Positions 1-8,768 of a stretch of DNA of 64,000 bases are shown here, one piece after another. Numbering within the stretch: the first letter of the stretch is position 1; each line of letters begins with the position of its first letter. The notes under the pieces were generated by a model that saw only the letters and a program-made list of their open reading frames with translations, made no database searches and was not told where the DNA came from. This DNA is from Caballeronia sp. BR00000012568055. GTDB lineage: Bacteria > Pseudomonadota > Gammaproteobacteria > Burkholderiales > Burkholderiaceae. Where the stretch lies: NCBI RefSeq assembly GCF_029439455.1, contig NZ_JAQFVG010000307.1, positions 62,001-126,000 on the forward strand. Direction: 5' to 3'. The translations under genes were made by a program, and so were the position numbers.

Positions 1-727
1 GCGGACGCGAAGTCACCGATGAATCCGGCACCGTGCCGACAGTCGGCTCAGCAGCAACAGGCGCGCTCGCCGCAGAGACAGCGCTCGCATCCGACGAAGC
101 AGCAGCCGACAACGCCACCGCCTCTTCCGGCTTGATGTACTGATACACCTTCACGACCTGCTCGACGCCCGGAACACGCGCCGCGACATCCGCACCATGC
201 GCGCCTTCGTCCGGCGTAACCAGCCCCATCAGATAAACGATGCTGCGCTCGCACACCACCTTGTAGTAGTTCGCGCGCAGATCCTTCTCGCCGACCATCG
301 CAGTCTTTACGCGGCCTTCGAGATACGAATCGTTGGCGCGCGAGGAGATCGATGCCGCGCCCTGAATCGCCAGTTCGTTGACGATGCTGCCCACGTTGTT
401 GATATCGCGCACGACGGCCTCGGCCTTCTGCTTCGATGCATCGTCGGGTACTTCGCCGGTCAGCAGCACGCGGCGATTGAACACGGTCACGTTCACGTGC
501 GCGGCGTCAGGCAAATTCTCATTGATCCGCGAACTCGCCTTGACCTGAATTTCGCGGTCCTCGGTCTGTGCACCGAGCGTGCGCCGGTCCGTGGCGATCA
601 GCGTGCCACCCGCCGCCGCACCGACGACCGCCAGCGCGCAGCCCTGCAAGGTCAACGCCACACCCGACAACATAGTCACCACGAGCGTCGCATTGGCCAG
701 CGTCGCCTTGACGCGTGTCTTGTTCAT
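1..727 (-). CDS. dolP: BON-domain outer-membrane lipoprotein, DolP/YraP-like (3' end outside window)
   Basis: Partial gene: 242 codons are visible from the ATG at 727 and no stop occurs before the window edge. The N-terminus is a lipoprotein signal ending in a lipobox (LTLQGC, Cys30), followed by a Gly/Ala stretch. Two BON domains follow at about residues 60-125 and 130-200, then an Ala/Ser-rich low-complexity tail. DolP-type proteins bind anionic phospholipid at the outer membrane and division site and help maintain envelope integrity. It lies 31 nt behind the diaA-like gene and two genes behind yraN, the same neighbourhood as E. coli yraN-diaA-dolP, which supports the name. The family call is firm; the exact orthology is inferred from context. 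Confidence 0.85.
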   Translation of the reverse strand, partial: MNKTRVKATLANATLVVTMLSGVALTLQGCALAVVGAAAGGTLIATDRRTLGAQTEDREIQVKASSRINENLPDAAHVNVTVFNRRVLLTGEVPDDASKQKAEAVVRDINNVGSIVNELAIQGAASISSRANDSYLEGRVKTAMVGEKDLRANYYKVVCERSIVYLMGLVTPDEGAHGADVAARVPGVEQVVKVYQYIKPEEAVALSAAASSDASAVSAASAPVAAEPTVGTVPDSSVTSRP

Positions 728-758
728 CAACTCCGTTCCCCCTTTCAGACTTTCAGAT

Positions 759-1346
759 TCAATCTTCACCGAGCAGCATCGCGTCGATGCCGTCGCACAG
801 ACAGTGAATGGTCAGCAGATGGATTTCCTGGATACGCGCCGTCCGCTCGGATGGCACGCAGATATGGATGTCGGTATCGGCGAGGACGTCGGTCATGGCG
901 CCGCCGCCGTCGCCCGTCAGCGCGATGACGATCATCTCGCGCTCGTGCGCTTCCTGAATCGCCGCGAGCACATTGACCGAATTGCCCGATGCGCTGATCG
1001 CCAGCAACACGTCGCCGCTTTGTCCCAATGCACGGACCTGATTCGAGAAGATCTGCTCGAACGCGTAGTCGTTGCCAATGGCCGTGAGGATCGAGGTATC
1101 CGTCGTCAATGCGATGGCCGGCAAGCCCGGACGTTCGCGCTCAAAGCAGCCGATCAGATGCGCGGCGAAACGCTGCGCGTCGGCCGCCGAGCCGCCGTTG
1201 CCGCAGACGAGGATTTTCGAGCCGTTGGCGAGCGCGCCGAAAAGCGTATCGACGGCGGCCGCGATCGGGACCGCCAGCGTGTCGAGTGCTTCATGGGTAA
1301 GCGCCGCGCTGTCGCGGAATTGCTGTTGGATGCGTTCGACTGACAT
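759..1346 (-). CDS. diaA: SIS-domain protein, DiaA / phosphoheptose isomerase-like
   Basis: This 195-residue protein is a single SIS (sugar isomerase) domain with the phosphosugar-binding loop CGNGGSAADA at residues 48-57 and a second Ser-rich loop, ISASGNS, at 117-123. Family members are either GmhA (sedoheptulose-7-phosphate isomerase for LPS heptose) or DiaA (a DnaA-binding initiation regulator). Because it sits between yraN and the BON lipoprotein gene, as in E. coli, I favour DiaA; databases often label this locus phosphoheptose isomerase. It is probably cotranscribed with the downstream lipoprotein gene. The family is certain; the choice between the two roles is inference. Confidence 0.8.
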   Translation of the reverse strand: MSVERIQQQFRDSAALTHEALDTLAVPIAAAVDTLFGALANGSKILVCGNGGSAADAQRFAAHLIGCFERERPGLPAIALTTDTSILTAIGNDYAFEQIFSNQVRALGQSGDVLLAISASGNSVNVLAAIQEAHEREMIVIALTGDGGGAMTDVLADTDIHICVPSERTARIQEIHLLTIHCLCDGIDAMLLGED

Positions 1347-1422
1347 CGACTCTCGTGTTGGGAAGCGCGTGATTTATGCGGGCGTTTGAATCTGCGCAGT
1401 TTACCGCATGCATCAAGCGCGA

Positions 1423-1782
1423 CTACGTTTCATCGGCGCGAAAAGCATCCGGTAGCCAGCTTATCTTGCCGGCATCGAACGCAATCACGTCGAATCGACA
1501 TGGTGGTATGGCTCCGCGCCACGTCAGCAAATAATGCTGGGCTGCGCGTATCAGTCGCGCGCGCTTCGTTACGCCGATACTCGACGCCGCATCCGCAAAT
1601 CGGCGGCTCTTGCGTGCGCGCACTTCGACGAACACGAGCGCGCCGCGCTCATCGCGCATGACGAGATCGATCTCGCCGCCGCGACATCGCACGTTACGCG
1701 CGACAAGCGTCATGCGATGCCGTTGCAGATAGTCGAGCGCGTGCGTTTCAAAAGCATCGCCGAGCGATTTGGACACGGCCAC
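1423..1782 (-). CDS. yraN: UPF0102 family protein YraN
   Basis: The product is 119 residues, the usual size for the YraN family, with a restriction-endonuclease-like fold. The diagnostic strings GEIDLV (residues 36-41) and VFVEVRAR (50-57) hold the acidic and basic positions of the predicted nuclease core. No function is established for the family. It is divergent from rsmI, with about 70 nt between the start codons, and lies upstream of the diaA-like gene on the same strand. The rsmI/yraN/diaA/dolP arrangement is conserved in many proteobacteria. Confidence 0.9.
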   Translation of the reverse strand: MAVSKSLGDAFETHALDYLQRHRMTLVARNVRCRGGEIDLVMRDERGALVFVEVRARKSRRFADAASSIGVTKRARLIRAAQHYLLTWRGAIPPCRFDVIAFDAGKISWLPDAFRADET

Positions 1783-1851
1783 CTCATAAAAGTTGTCGAA
1801 CCATGCGTGGCAAAATGGCGTTCTTTATCAAGTCGCAGGACGCGCGCGCTC

Positions 1852-2745
1852 ATGCTTCAAGTCTCCGAACTGGCCGAAGGGCAAACCTATCCGGCGGGCG
1901 CGTTGTACGTGGTCGCGACGCCCATCGGCAATGCTGCGGATATCACCGTGCGCGCGTTGCATGTGCTCGGTCTTGTCGATCGCATCGCCGCCGAGGACAC
2001 GCGCAACACCGCGCAATTGCTCGCACGCTACGGCATCTCGAAGCCGTCGATCGCCGTACACGAGCACAACGAACGCAGCGCCGCCGAACGCGTGATCGAG
2101 CATCTGCGCAGCGGCGAGCGCGTGGCGTGCGTATCGGATGCAGGCACGCCCAGCATCTCCGATCCCGGCGCGCGTTTAGTCGATGCCGTGCGCGAAGCCG
2201 GTCTTCCCGTCATTCCGCTGCCGGGCGCAAGCGCCGTCACGACCGCACTGAGCGTCGCGGGCGCATGGGCGAGCGGCTTTACGTTCATCGGCTTCCTGCC
2301 GACGAAGGCGAAACAACGCGCGACGCAACTGCGCACACTCGTCGATTTGCCGACCGCCTTGGTGTTCTACGAAGCGCCGCATCGAATAGTCGAAACGACG
2401 CGCGCACTCGCGGACGCGTTCGGCGGAGAGCGGCGGCTTTTGATCGCGCGCGAATTGACGAAGTTACACGAGAGCGTTCATCAATGCACCCTGGCCGAAG
2501 GGCATAGCTGGCTCGAAGAAGATGCGAATCGTCAGCGCGGCGAGTTCGTGCTCGTTGTCGAGGGCGCGCCCGAACGCGAAGACGCCGAGGACGCGCATGA
2601 CGCGTTGCTATCGACGTTGCTGGAAGAGTTATCGGTAAAGAGCGCGGCGAAGATTGCGGCGACGTTGACGGGCGCGTCGCGTAACGCGCTGTATGAGCGC
2701 GCGCTCATACTTAACAAGCGCGGCGAAAAAGAAAACGGGCCGTGA
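1852..2745 (+). CDS. rsmI: 16S rRNA (cytidine1402-2'-O)-methyltransferase RsmI
   Basis: The 297-residue product belongs to the tetrapyrrole-methylase fold family. It shows the N-terminal SAM-site strand VVATPIGN (residues 20-27), EDTR (48-51) and the family signature SDAGTPSISDPG near residue 100, then LPGASA. RsmI 2'-O-methylates C1402 in the 16S rRNA decoding centre. The frame stays open upstream to 1534, but homology begins just after the ATG at 1852, which has AGGA about 11 nt upstream, so I use that start. The stop codon lies inside the stem of the downstream terminator at 2734-2757. Confidence 0.92.
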   Translation: MLQVSELAEGQTYPAGALYVVATPIGNAADITVRALHVLGLVDRIAAEDTRNTAQLLARYGISKPSIAVHEHNERSAAERVIEHLRSGERVACVSDAGTPSISDPGARLVDAVREAGLPVIPLPGASAVTTALSVAGAWASGFTFIGFLPTKAKQRATQLRTLVDLPTALVFYEAPHRIVETTRALADAFGGERRLLIARELTKLHESVHQCTLAEGHSWLEEDANRQRGEFVLVVEGAPEREDAEDAHDALLSTLLEELSVKSAAKIAATLTGASRNALYERALILNKRGEKENGP

Positions 2746-2757
2746 AAACGGCCCGTT
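2734..2757. terminator. Bidirectional terminator between convergent rsmI and rlpA
   Basis: A perfect 10-bp stem (AACGGGCCGT / ACGGCCCGTT) is closed by a GAAA tetraloop at 2744-2747. It is A-rich on its left side, so the minus strand gains a short T-run. It lies between two convergent genes, and the rsmI TGA (2743-2745) is in the top of the hairpin. Confidence 0.8.
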
Positions 2758-2790
2758 CGTACTGGCTGAAAGGCTAGGCCTCTCGCGCGA

Positions 2791-3375
2791 TCAATTATCC
2801 GCGGCGAGAGACTGCGCTTCCTCGCGCGCCTCTTGCGCTTCCTGCTGCGAAAGCCCTTCGATCTTGACCTTCTGCGTGCCTTCGCCGCGCATGCCGAGCT
2901 TCGACGCCGCCGCGTACGACAGATCGATCACGCGGCCCTTCACGTACGGACCACGATCGTTGATCTTCACGACCACGGTCTTGTGATTCGCTTCGTTCGT
3001 CACGCGCACCCACGACGCCAGCGGCAGCGTTTTGTGCGCGGCCGTCATCGCGTTCATGTTGAACTTCTCGCCGCTTGCGGTCTTGCGACCGTGGAACATG
3101 CGGCCGTACCACGATGCCTTACCCTGCTGCTCGAAGCTGCTGGCATCCGGGCCGCTCGTGATCGGTTTGGCGTCCGCGAGCGATTTGCTCTTGTCGTCCG
3201 GCAGCGTGCTGAGGTTGTTGTCGAACGCGAGCGGTGCCGGCGAGCGGGCACTGCTCGTGCTGACGGTGGTAGTCGTCGGAGGATTGGAGGCTACATCGCC
3301 CGATCCCGGCGCGGCGCAACCGGCCAGCACCAGGGCTAGCAGGCCACCGACGTGTCGAATAAGTCGAGCATTCAT
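2791..3375 (-). CDS. rlpA: Septal-ring lytic transglycosylase RlpA-like lipoprotein
   Basis: The 194-residue protein starts with a lipoprotein signal (LVLAGC, Cys20), has a Ser/Thr/Pro-rich linker to about residue 80, then a double-psi beta-barrel of the RlpA family. GKASWYG (85-91), AAHKTLPL (112-119) and NDRGPY (139-144) mark the active-site region. RlpA cleaves peptidoglycan strands lacking stem peptides. The C-terminal SPOR domain found in many RlpA proteins is absent; the chain ends in a short Glu/Ala-rich helix, so septal targeting may differ. It is convergent with rsmI and shares its terminator. Confidence 0.88.
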   Translation of the reverse strand: MNARLIRHVGGLLALVLAGCAAPGSGDVASNPPTTTTVSTSSARSPAPLAFDNNLSTLPDDKSKSLADAKPITSGPDASSFEQQGKASWYGRMFHGRKTASGEKFNMNAMTAAHKTLPLASWVRVTNEANHKTVVVKINDRGPYVKGRVIDLSYAAASKLGMRGEGTQKVKIEGLSQQEAQEAREEAQSLAADN

Positions 3376-4034
3376 AGACGTGTATCAACAGTAAAGTGAG
3401 CGTCCCGCGCAGCGCCCCTGGGCGCGCGATAGGCCGCTCTGGACTTGCCGCACAAAGCAAAACGCCGTCCGACCAAGCGAACGACGCGCTCCTGCACGGA
3501 TGCGGCAAATTCGTGCCGCAAACGCCCGATTAATGTTCACGTCTGGCGCAACCTGTCCCCGGCAGCCTGACCAGACCCCACATGCCGCCAGTCGAACGTG
3601 GCTTCACGTTCATGCGCGATGAAATGCGCAGGAACGGCGGCGTAGGCCCCATCCAGCATGACGGCGGCAATGGCCGTCTGACAGACGCGCGGCGCCTGGC
3701 TGGACAAGACGTGTGCACCAACTAACGGTGCTTGAGTTGCAGTTACGAGGCTTTTGGCCCCCAACAGCGTACTGAAAGCGATTGTAAAAACGCACAAGCG
3801 TTAAGACGATCACTCATTGATGGCACGGTTACTCCCATGCGCAGATGTTGGCATTATACAAAAAAAGTGGGGTTCCGCTCGTCGGACTGCGCTGAAAGCA
3901 ATTGATTTTGTCTATGAACGTAAGAATTGCTGGTTCTTGCGTTGATTTTTCACGCTTTTCCAAAGCCCACAGCGATTGTTTTGGCCCCGCTACAATGCAT
4001 CTTTTACAGGCTGCCCTGAACCGACACGCGTCAT
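3376..4034. other. Intergenic region between divergent rlpA and the metallo-hydrolase gene
   Basis: About 660 nt of lower-GC sequence. It must hold the rlpA promoter (minus) and the promoter of the 4035 gene (plus). A TACAAT -10-like hexamer at 3991-3996 lies about 40 nt before the ATG at 4035, but no good -35 is at the right distance. The open frame at 3537-3797 (minus) has a TTG start, no ribosome binding site and no recognisable domain, so I do not call it. Confidence 0.5.
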
Positions 4035-4679
4035 ATGAAAGTCATCCTTGTTCCCGTCACACCGTTTCAGCAAAACTGCTCGATCGTGATCTGCGAGACC
4101 ACGCGACGCGCCGCCGTGGTCGATCCGGGCGGCGATATCGAACGGATCATTGCGGAAGTGGATCGGCATGACGTCGTGGTCGAAAAAATCTTGCTGACGC
4201 ACGGGCATCTCGATCACTGCGGCGGGGCAAAGGCGCTTGCGCAGCACTACGGTATCGAGATCGAAGGCCCGCATCGGGAAGATGCGTTTTGGATCGATCA
4301 GCTTCCCGCGCAAACACAGCGATTCGGCTTCTCGAACGCCGAAGCCTTCACGCCCGAGCGATGGCTCGAAGACGGCGACACCGTGCAAGTCGGGGACGAA
4401 AGCATGGAAGTCTATTTTTGCCCCGGACACACGCCGGGACATGTGGTGTTCTTCAGCCGCGCGCATCGGCTGGCGTTCGTGGGCGATGTGCTGTTTTCCG
4501 GCTCCATCGGCCGAACGGATTTTCCGCGCGGCAATCATGCCGATCTCGTCCGTTCGATTCGCGAGAAACTCTGGCCGCTCGGCGATGACGTCACCTTCGT
4601 GCCCGGTCACGGCCCGGCATCCACATTTGGCGACGAACGGCGCACGAATCCGTACGTCGGCGATGGAGTCGCGGCATGA
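4035..4679 (+). CDS. MBL-fold metallo-hydrolase, glyoxalase II-like (YcbL type)
   Basis: The 214-residue product has the full metallo-beta-lactamase signature THGHLDH at 55-61, PGHTPGHV near 131-138 and a final metal His in GHGP near 194. It is short and lacks the C-terminal helical domain of classical glyoxalase II, as in type II/YcbL hydrolases acting on S-lactoylglutathione-like thioesters. Its stop overlaps the next start by four bases (ATGA), so the exonuclease-like gene behind it is probably translationally coupled. The true substrate cannot be read from sequence. Confidence 0.88.
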   Translation: MKVILVPVTPFQQNCSIVICETTRRAAVVDPGGDIERIIAEVDRHDVVVEKILLTHGHLDHCGGAKALAQHYGIEIEGPHREDAFWIDQLPAQTQRFGFSNAEAFTPERWLEDGDTVQVGDESMEVYFCPGHTPGHVVFFSRAHRLAFVGDVLFSGSIGRTDFPRGNHADLVRSIREKLWPLGDDVTFVPGHGPASTFGDERRTNPYVGDGVAA

Positions 4680-5332
4680 ACGAGACCGCGATCCCCGAAA
4701 TCTACGTCAGCACCGACGTCGAAGCCGATGGCCCGATTCCCGGTCCGCATTCGATGCTGAGCTTTGCATCGGCGGCGTTCACGGCGGACAAGCAGCTCAT
4801 CGCCACGTTCTCCGCGAATCTCGAAACGCTCGAAGGCGCGACGGCGCATCCGGTGCAGGCGGCATGGTGGAAGACGCAGCCCGACGCGTGGGCCGCGTGC
4901 CGAACGGATTTGCAAAAGCCGGAAATCGCGCTGCCGGCGTATGTCGAATGGGTCGAAAAATTGCCTGGCAAGCCGGTGTTCGTCGCGTACCCGGCGGGTT
5001 TCGACTTCACCTATATGTTCTGGTACATGATGCGCTTTGCCGAGCGATGCCCGTTTTCGTGGTCCGCGCTCGACATCAAGACGCTCGCATTTGCCATGAC
5101 CGGGCTGCCGTATCGAAAAGCCATCAAACCGCGTCTGCCCAAGCATTGGTTCGATGAGTTGCCGCACACGCACGTCGCGCTCGATGACGCTATCGAACAA
5201 GGCGCGCTGTTCTGCAATATGCTGGCCGAGTTGCGCGCCACGCAAGCCGGAGCGGGGAAATCATCGAACGAAACGAATTCGGCCGATTCGCCCGCGCCCG
5301 GAATCGGGACTGAGGGTAAAACAACACTCTGA
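4676..5332 (+). CDS. 3'-5' exonuclease-like protein (DEDD superfamily)
   Basis: This 218-residue protein starts at the ATG overlapping the previous stop. The N-terminal strand contains STDVEADGP (Asp14, Glu16), matching the DxE metal motif of DEDD exonucleases. [14 protein letters not shown] in the middle supplies a further Asp, and [11 protein letters not shown] near residue 170 fits the C-terminal H/D motif. It resembles exonuclease-family proteins annotated in Burkholderia, but the nucleic-acid substrate is unknown. The C-terminal 30 residues are low-complexity. Confidence 0.7.
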   Translation: MNETAIPEIYVSTDVEADGPIPGPHSMLSFASAAFTADKQLIATFSANLETLEGATAHPVQAAWWKTQPDAWAACRTDLQKPEIALPAYVEWVEKLPGKPVFVAYPAGFDFTYMFWYMMRFAERCPFSWSALDIKTLAFAMTGLPYRKAIKPRLPKHWFDELPHTHVALDDAIEQGALFCNMLAELRATQAGAGKSSNETNSADSPAPGIGTEGKTTL

Positions 5333-5396
5333 AGGCAATCGCGTTAGGGAAACTCCCTCAGTGCGGGCGCGTTGCATTGCGTTTCTTTTTCTGCGC

Positions 5397-5410
5397 CTCT
5401 AACATTAGAG
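5397..5410. promoter_or_regulatory. Perfect palindrome upstream of the Lrp/AsnC gene
   Basis: CTCTAACATTAGAG is a perfect 6+2+6 palindrome, ending 27 nt before the TTG start of the regulator gene. Lrp/AsnC proteins commonly bind their own promoters at short AT-rich palindromes, so this is a candidate autoregulatory site. No -10/-35 pair could be set confidently. Confidence 0.4.
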
Positions 5411-5437
5411 TCAGATCGCGACCGAACGGAGGCGCAG

Positions 5438-5896
5438 TTGACTCTCGATACATTCTCACAAAAAATCCTGCGTCTTCTGCAACTGGACGCGCGCCGTTCT
5501 GTTCAGGAAATCTCGGACCAAGTCGGTCTGTCCAGCACGCCTTGCTGGCGGCGCATCAAGGACATGGAACAGTCCGGCGTGATCCAGCGCTACACCGCTC
5601 TGCTCGACCGGGAAAAACTCGGTCTTCATGTTTGCGCGCTCGCGCATATTCATTTGACGCGGCACACGGAAGGCGGCGTCGAGCAGTTTGAACGCGAGAT
5701 CGCCACGTGCCCGGAAGTCACCGAGTGCTACAGCACGACGGGAGAGTCCGATTACATCCTCAAGATCGTGGCGCCGGATATCAAGTCCTACGACGCCTTT
5801 CTCCACGATCGCATCTTCAAGATTCCCGCCGTCGCGCAGGTTCGTACCAGCGTTGTGCTGCGCGAAATCAAGTTTGATACCCAATTGCCGCTCTGA
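5438..5896 (+). CDS. Lrp/AsnC family transcriptional regulator
   Basis: The 152-residue regulator has an N-terminal winged helix-turn-helix (about residues 4-60) with the family signature RRSVQEISDQVGLSSTPCWR, and a C-terminal RAM ligand-binding domain (about 65-145) containing TGESDYILKI. I chose the TTG at 5438 because GGAGG sits 6 nt upstream and the length then matches the family; the frame is open to 5372 but nothing upstream resembles the family. Such proteins sense amino acids. A perfect palindrome at 5397-5410 may be its own operator. The GC-rich hairpin at 5922-5940 could end its transcript. Confidence 0.88.
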   Translation: MTLDTFSQKILRLLQLDARRSVQEISDQVGLSSTPCWRRIKDMEQSGVIQRYTALLDREKLGLHVCALAHIHLTRHTEGGVEQFEREIATCPEVTECYSTTGESDYILKIVAPDIKSYDAFLHDRIFKIPAVAQVRTSVVLREIKFDTQLPL

Positions 5897-5906
5897 AGTT
5901 TCGCGG

Positions 5907-7067
5907 TCAGTTCGATCCGGTCGTGACGCTCCGCGTCACGCGGATTCGTCGCGCGCCGAGCGATTGTTTAAGCGCGTGGAAATCGACACGGCCGAGTTTC
6001 GCGGCAATCTCAATCTGATTGTCCGCTGATTCGGGCAGAACGATATCGACATCGAAACCGCTGGACAGGTAATGCAGGTTCAGCGTTTCCAGCGTCAATT
6101 CCTGTTCCGCCAACGCGGCGCTGACCGCTGCCGTCACTTTGGAACGCAGCGGAAAATTGCCGGGTAACGGATTCAGATCATCGCTTTCCGGATCGACGTG
6201 AATCAGGGCGTCGATCACGCGCGCATCGGCGAGAATATGCGCGCGCGCCGACTCCGCGATGAAATGCCCTTCGGACACGGAAATAAGCGGATCGACGAGA
6301 ATATGTGCGTCCACCATTGCGAGATCGCCCATTTTGCGTGTGCGCAACTCGTGGACTTCACGCACGCCGGACGTGGCCAGCAAAATGCCGCGCAAATCTT
6401 CCGTGGTCGCCAAATCGAGCGCGCGGTCGGAAAGATCTTGTAAGGCATCCCACGCGAACGTCCATCCCATTTTGCCGATCAGAAAACCGACCAGACACGC
6501 GGCAACCGGATCGAGAACTCTAAATCCCGCCAGACTGCCGATAATGCCCAACGCAACTACGAGCGATGATGCCGCGTCCGATCGCGCATGCCACGCATTT
6601 GCAATCAGCATGGCTGAACGAACGCGCTCAGCCGCACGCAGCATATAGCGAAAAAGCGCTTCTTTTGAAACCAGGACGATTATTGCGACGGCGAGCGCAC
6701 TCGCGTGAACCGGCGCAATATCCTGAAGGTTCGCGACACGCGATCCACCGCGCCAAAGCATTCCGACACCAACGGCAATCAACAATCCGCCCAGAAATAA
6801 TGAAGCAACCGTTTCATAGCGATTGTGTCCATAGTTATGATCGACATCCGGCGCGGCAGAAGCCTGCCGATTAGCAATCAGAACGATAAAGTCCGACACA
6901 ATGTCCGCGAGCGAATGAACGCCATCTGCAATCAAGGCCTGAGAGTGTGCAATAACGCCGACGACGAGTTGCGCGGTAGTCAGCCCGGTATTAAGCGCAA
7001 TGCTTGTCCACGTAGTCTTGCGGGCGATTTCCTGCTTTTCCGCAGCGTGAACCGTCGAAAGGGACAT
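5907..7067 (-). CDS. Cation diffusion facilitator (CDF) divalent-metal exporter
   Basis: The 386-residue product has six predicted membrane segments in its first 220 residues and a cytoplasmic metal-sensing C-terminal half. The intramembrane site shows HSLAD (His51, Asp55) in the second helix and HARSD in the fifth, giving paired HxxxD motifs as in zinc/cadmium-type CDF proteins. The C-terminal domain is longer than in FieF and looks duplicated (two repeats near 210-290 and 300-380). It exports Zn, Fe, Cd or Mn from the cytoplasm by proton antiport; specificity is not determined. It is convergent with the Lrp gene, only 10 nt apart. Confidence 0.88.
   Translation of the reverse strand: MSLSTVHAAEKQEIARKTTWTSIALNTGLTTAQLVVGVIAHSQALIADGVHSLADIVSDFIVLIANRQASAAPDVDHNYGHNRYETVASLFLGGLLIAVGVGMLWRGGSRVANLQDIAPVHASALAVAIIVLVSKEALFRYMLRAAERVRSAMLIANAWHARSDAASSLVVALGIIGSLAGFRVLDPVAACLVGFLIGKMGWTFAWDALQDLSDRALDLATTEDLRGILLATSGVREVHELRTRKMGDLAMVDAHILVDPLISVSEGHFIAESARAHILADARVIDALIHVDPESDDLNPLPGNFPLRSKVTAAVSAALAEQELTLETLNLHYLSSGFDVDIVLPESADNQIEIAAKLGRVDFHALKQSLGARRIRVTRSVTTGSN
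5922..5940. terminator. GC-rich hairpin in the 3' end of the CDF gene
   Basis: CGTGACGC and GCGTCACG form a perfect 8-bp stem with a 3-nt loop, 26 nt after the Lrp stop and within the last CDF codons. There is no T-run, so it may be only a weak or Rho-assisted stop for the Lrp transcript. Confidence 0.35.
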
Positions 7068-7203
7068 GTAAATTTATTCAGAACCGAGTGGCTGAGATTT
7101 TATCACTCCGTACATCGGCGACGCCGTGACAAGAATGACAAAAGCGCTTATAAATCAGACCGCTAACTCTGTGGCCGCAGCGGGAAAGCGCACCGCAAAA
7201 ACA

Positions 7204-7232
7204 AAAAGCCGCGCACAAAAGGCGCGGCTTTT
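7204..7232. terminator. Strong terminator downstream of the H-NS gene
   Basis: Perfect 11-bp stem AAAAGCCGCGC / GCGCGGCTTTT with a 7-nt loop; flanking A and T runs make it work in both directions. It lies between the H-NS stop (7268, minus) and the CDF start (7067). Confidence 0.85.
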
Positions 7233-7267
7233 AACCATCCAAACTCGTTTCAGCGCTTAGCGGACTT

Positions 7268-7573
7268 TTATCGACCGATCAAAAAGCTGTCGCGATCTTG
7301 TCCGGCAATCCATTTCGGCGGCTTTCCGCGACCCGACCACGTGGCGCCGCTGTCCGGATCACGATATTTCGGCGCAACGCCCGAACGGCTGCGCGATGCT
7401 GCTTTAGTACCCTTGGCACCGCGACCGCCAGCGAGTTCCTGAAGCGTGATGCCATAATCCGCCATTTTCTGTTTGATCTCGTTAAGCACTTCCGCATATT
7501 CGCGCGACTTGGCTTCTTCGATCTGACGCTCGAGTGTCTCGCGCTGTGCGAGTAGTTCCTTGTATGAAGGCAT
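7268..7573 (-). CDS. H-NS family histone-like nucleoid protein (small Burkholderia type)
   Basis: The 101-residue protein has an N-terminal coiled-coil oligomerisation segment (about 1-45, rich in Glu/Arg/Lys), a basic Gly/Ala/Ser linker (50-68) and the C-terminal H-NS DNA-binding motif YRDPDSGATWSGRGKPPKW at about 71-89. The RGKPPKW loop is the AT-hook-like minor-groove reader. It silences AT-rich, often horizontally acquired DNA. AGGGAATTGCC precedes the ATG, giving a good ribosome binding site. The gene is followed by a strong terminator and stands alone. Confidence 0.92.
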   Translation of the reverse strand: MPSYKELLAQRETLERQIEEAKSREYAEVLNEIKQKMADYGITLQELAGGRGAKGTKAASRSRSGVAPKYRDPDSGATWSGRGKPPKWIAGQDRDSFLIGR

Positions 7574-7933
7574 GGCAATTCCCTAAGTGGTTTGCTGATT
7601 GACGAGTCGTTCTGCCCGTTTATTCAGTGAGTAAAGCCTCGGATTGGCACGCAGAGTAGCACAAAATCGATTATGTTGACATGTGCTGTTTGACACGGAA
7701 TTCGTCGTTGTTTGTTTCCCTCGTAACATTTGCCGCCCACTCTGCTTAAATTGCGGTAGACCGGCACAAAATAGCGAACATGCAGATAGTTGGTTTCTTT
7801 GCCATGCGATGAAAACAAACCGCGATATTCGCGCCAAACGTTTCATGCAGTGGGAACTACATCACGCGAACAAAGCTGTTGACAGTCAAACTGCAATTCG
7901 GGACGTAACATCGTTAGCGAATCGCGCAAAAAT
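7574..7933. other. Intergenic region upstream of the H-NS gene
   Basis: About 360 nt, AT-richer than its neighbours, holding the H-NS promoter on the minus strand and the 3' flank of the HugZ-like gene. TTGACA hexamers occur on the plus strand near 7676 but no plus-strand gene follows. I see no RNA gene or convincing small ORF. Confidence 0.5.
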
Positions 7934-8599
7934 TCACTGTTCGCGCGTAAAACAATCTGTAAGCGCTGACGCCAATTCATCCGTAGTTAATTTCGGCTGA
8001 TCAAATGTAAAACGATTGCGCACACTCTCAATCAGCAAATCCGCGCCATATCGGTCCACTCCGGTTAATCGAAGATGCTTCGGCCGATTGGCGTGCGAGT
8101 CGGCGAATTCGTATAGAAAAAGTTCGTCTTCGGCGGAAATCGGCTCCAGCGGATCGAGCGCGTTGCCGTCGAGCCAGCCCATTGCGCCGAATCCGCCTAT
8201 ATATCGCATGCGTTGCGCGTTCATGACCCAAAACGAAAAATCGCCCAAATCGAGATAACGCGCAGCGGAAGGGTGATAACGCAAATATCGGCGGGCGAGT
8301 TCGGTTTGTCGATCGGCGGATGCCGCTGCAAATGTCCCGAGCAAGGTCAGCCGCTCGCCTTCGAGCACGTTTGTGTTTTCCGAATGCGCGACCAGAAAAC
8401 CCGCGCGTGAATCGGCCTGGAGATTGCGCGTGTGTTCGGCGAGATTGCTGATCAGCAGCATCGGCATATGTTGGGCGGTCGGTGCGAATGGCAGTGCGGT
8501 CGGATAAGGAAAACCGGCAGGCTCGCGCGAATGAGTCGAGAGTGTGCCGTTCGAAACACGGTGCAAAAGATGAATCGGCGCTTCCGATGGAATGTGCAT
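7934..8599 (-). CDS. HugZ-like pyridoxamine-phosphate-oxidase-fold protein (FMN/haem-binding type)
   Basis: With the ATG at 8599 the product is 221 residues: an N-terminal split-barrel flavin-binding domain (HLLHRVSNGTLSTHS, then MLLISNLAEHTRNL and RAGFLVAH) and a C-terminal DUF2470-type domain (about 140-220). This is the HugZ/CREG-like architecture, some members of which degrade or bind haem. The frame extends to a TTG at 8707, but family similarity starts just after residue 1 of the ATG version. Neither start has a clear ribosome binding site, so the start is uncertain. It is divergent from the MFS gene. Confidence 0.8.
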   Translation of the reverse strand: MHIPSEAPIHLLHRVSNGTLSTHSREPAGFPYPTALPFAPTAQHMPMLLISNLAEHTRNLQADSRAGFLVAHSENTNVLEGERLTLLGTFAAASADRQTELARRYLRYHPSAARYLDLGDFSFWVMNAQRMRYIGGFGAMGWLDGNALDPLEPISAEDELFLYEFADSHANRPKHLRLTGVDRYGADLLIESVRNRFTFDQPKLTTDELASALTDCFTREQ

Positions 8600-8768
8600 G
8601 TGATTAACCGGACGAACATAAATAAGTGCGTTCGATGGTAATGCACCACGTCCGAGCGTGTCTGCTAGCCGTTCGATAGAATCGAAAGCTCCTTCGATTC
8701 GTGGCAATCTGTCCGGTTGTCCTTCGGGTTGTCCTCGTTTCGCTTCATTTCCTCAAACGGCTGCTTTC

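Noticed and set aside
3537-3797. 86-codon minus-strand frame between rlpA and the metallo-hydrolase gene
   Set aside because: TTG start, no ribosome binding site, no recognisable domain and atypical composition.
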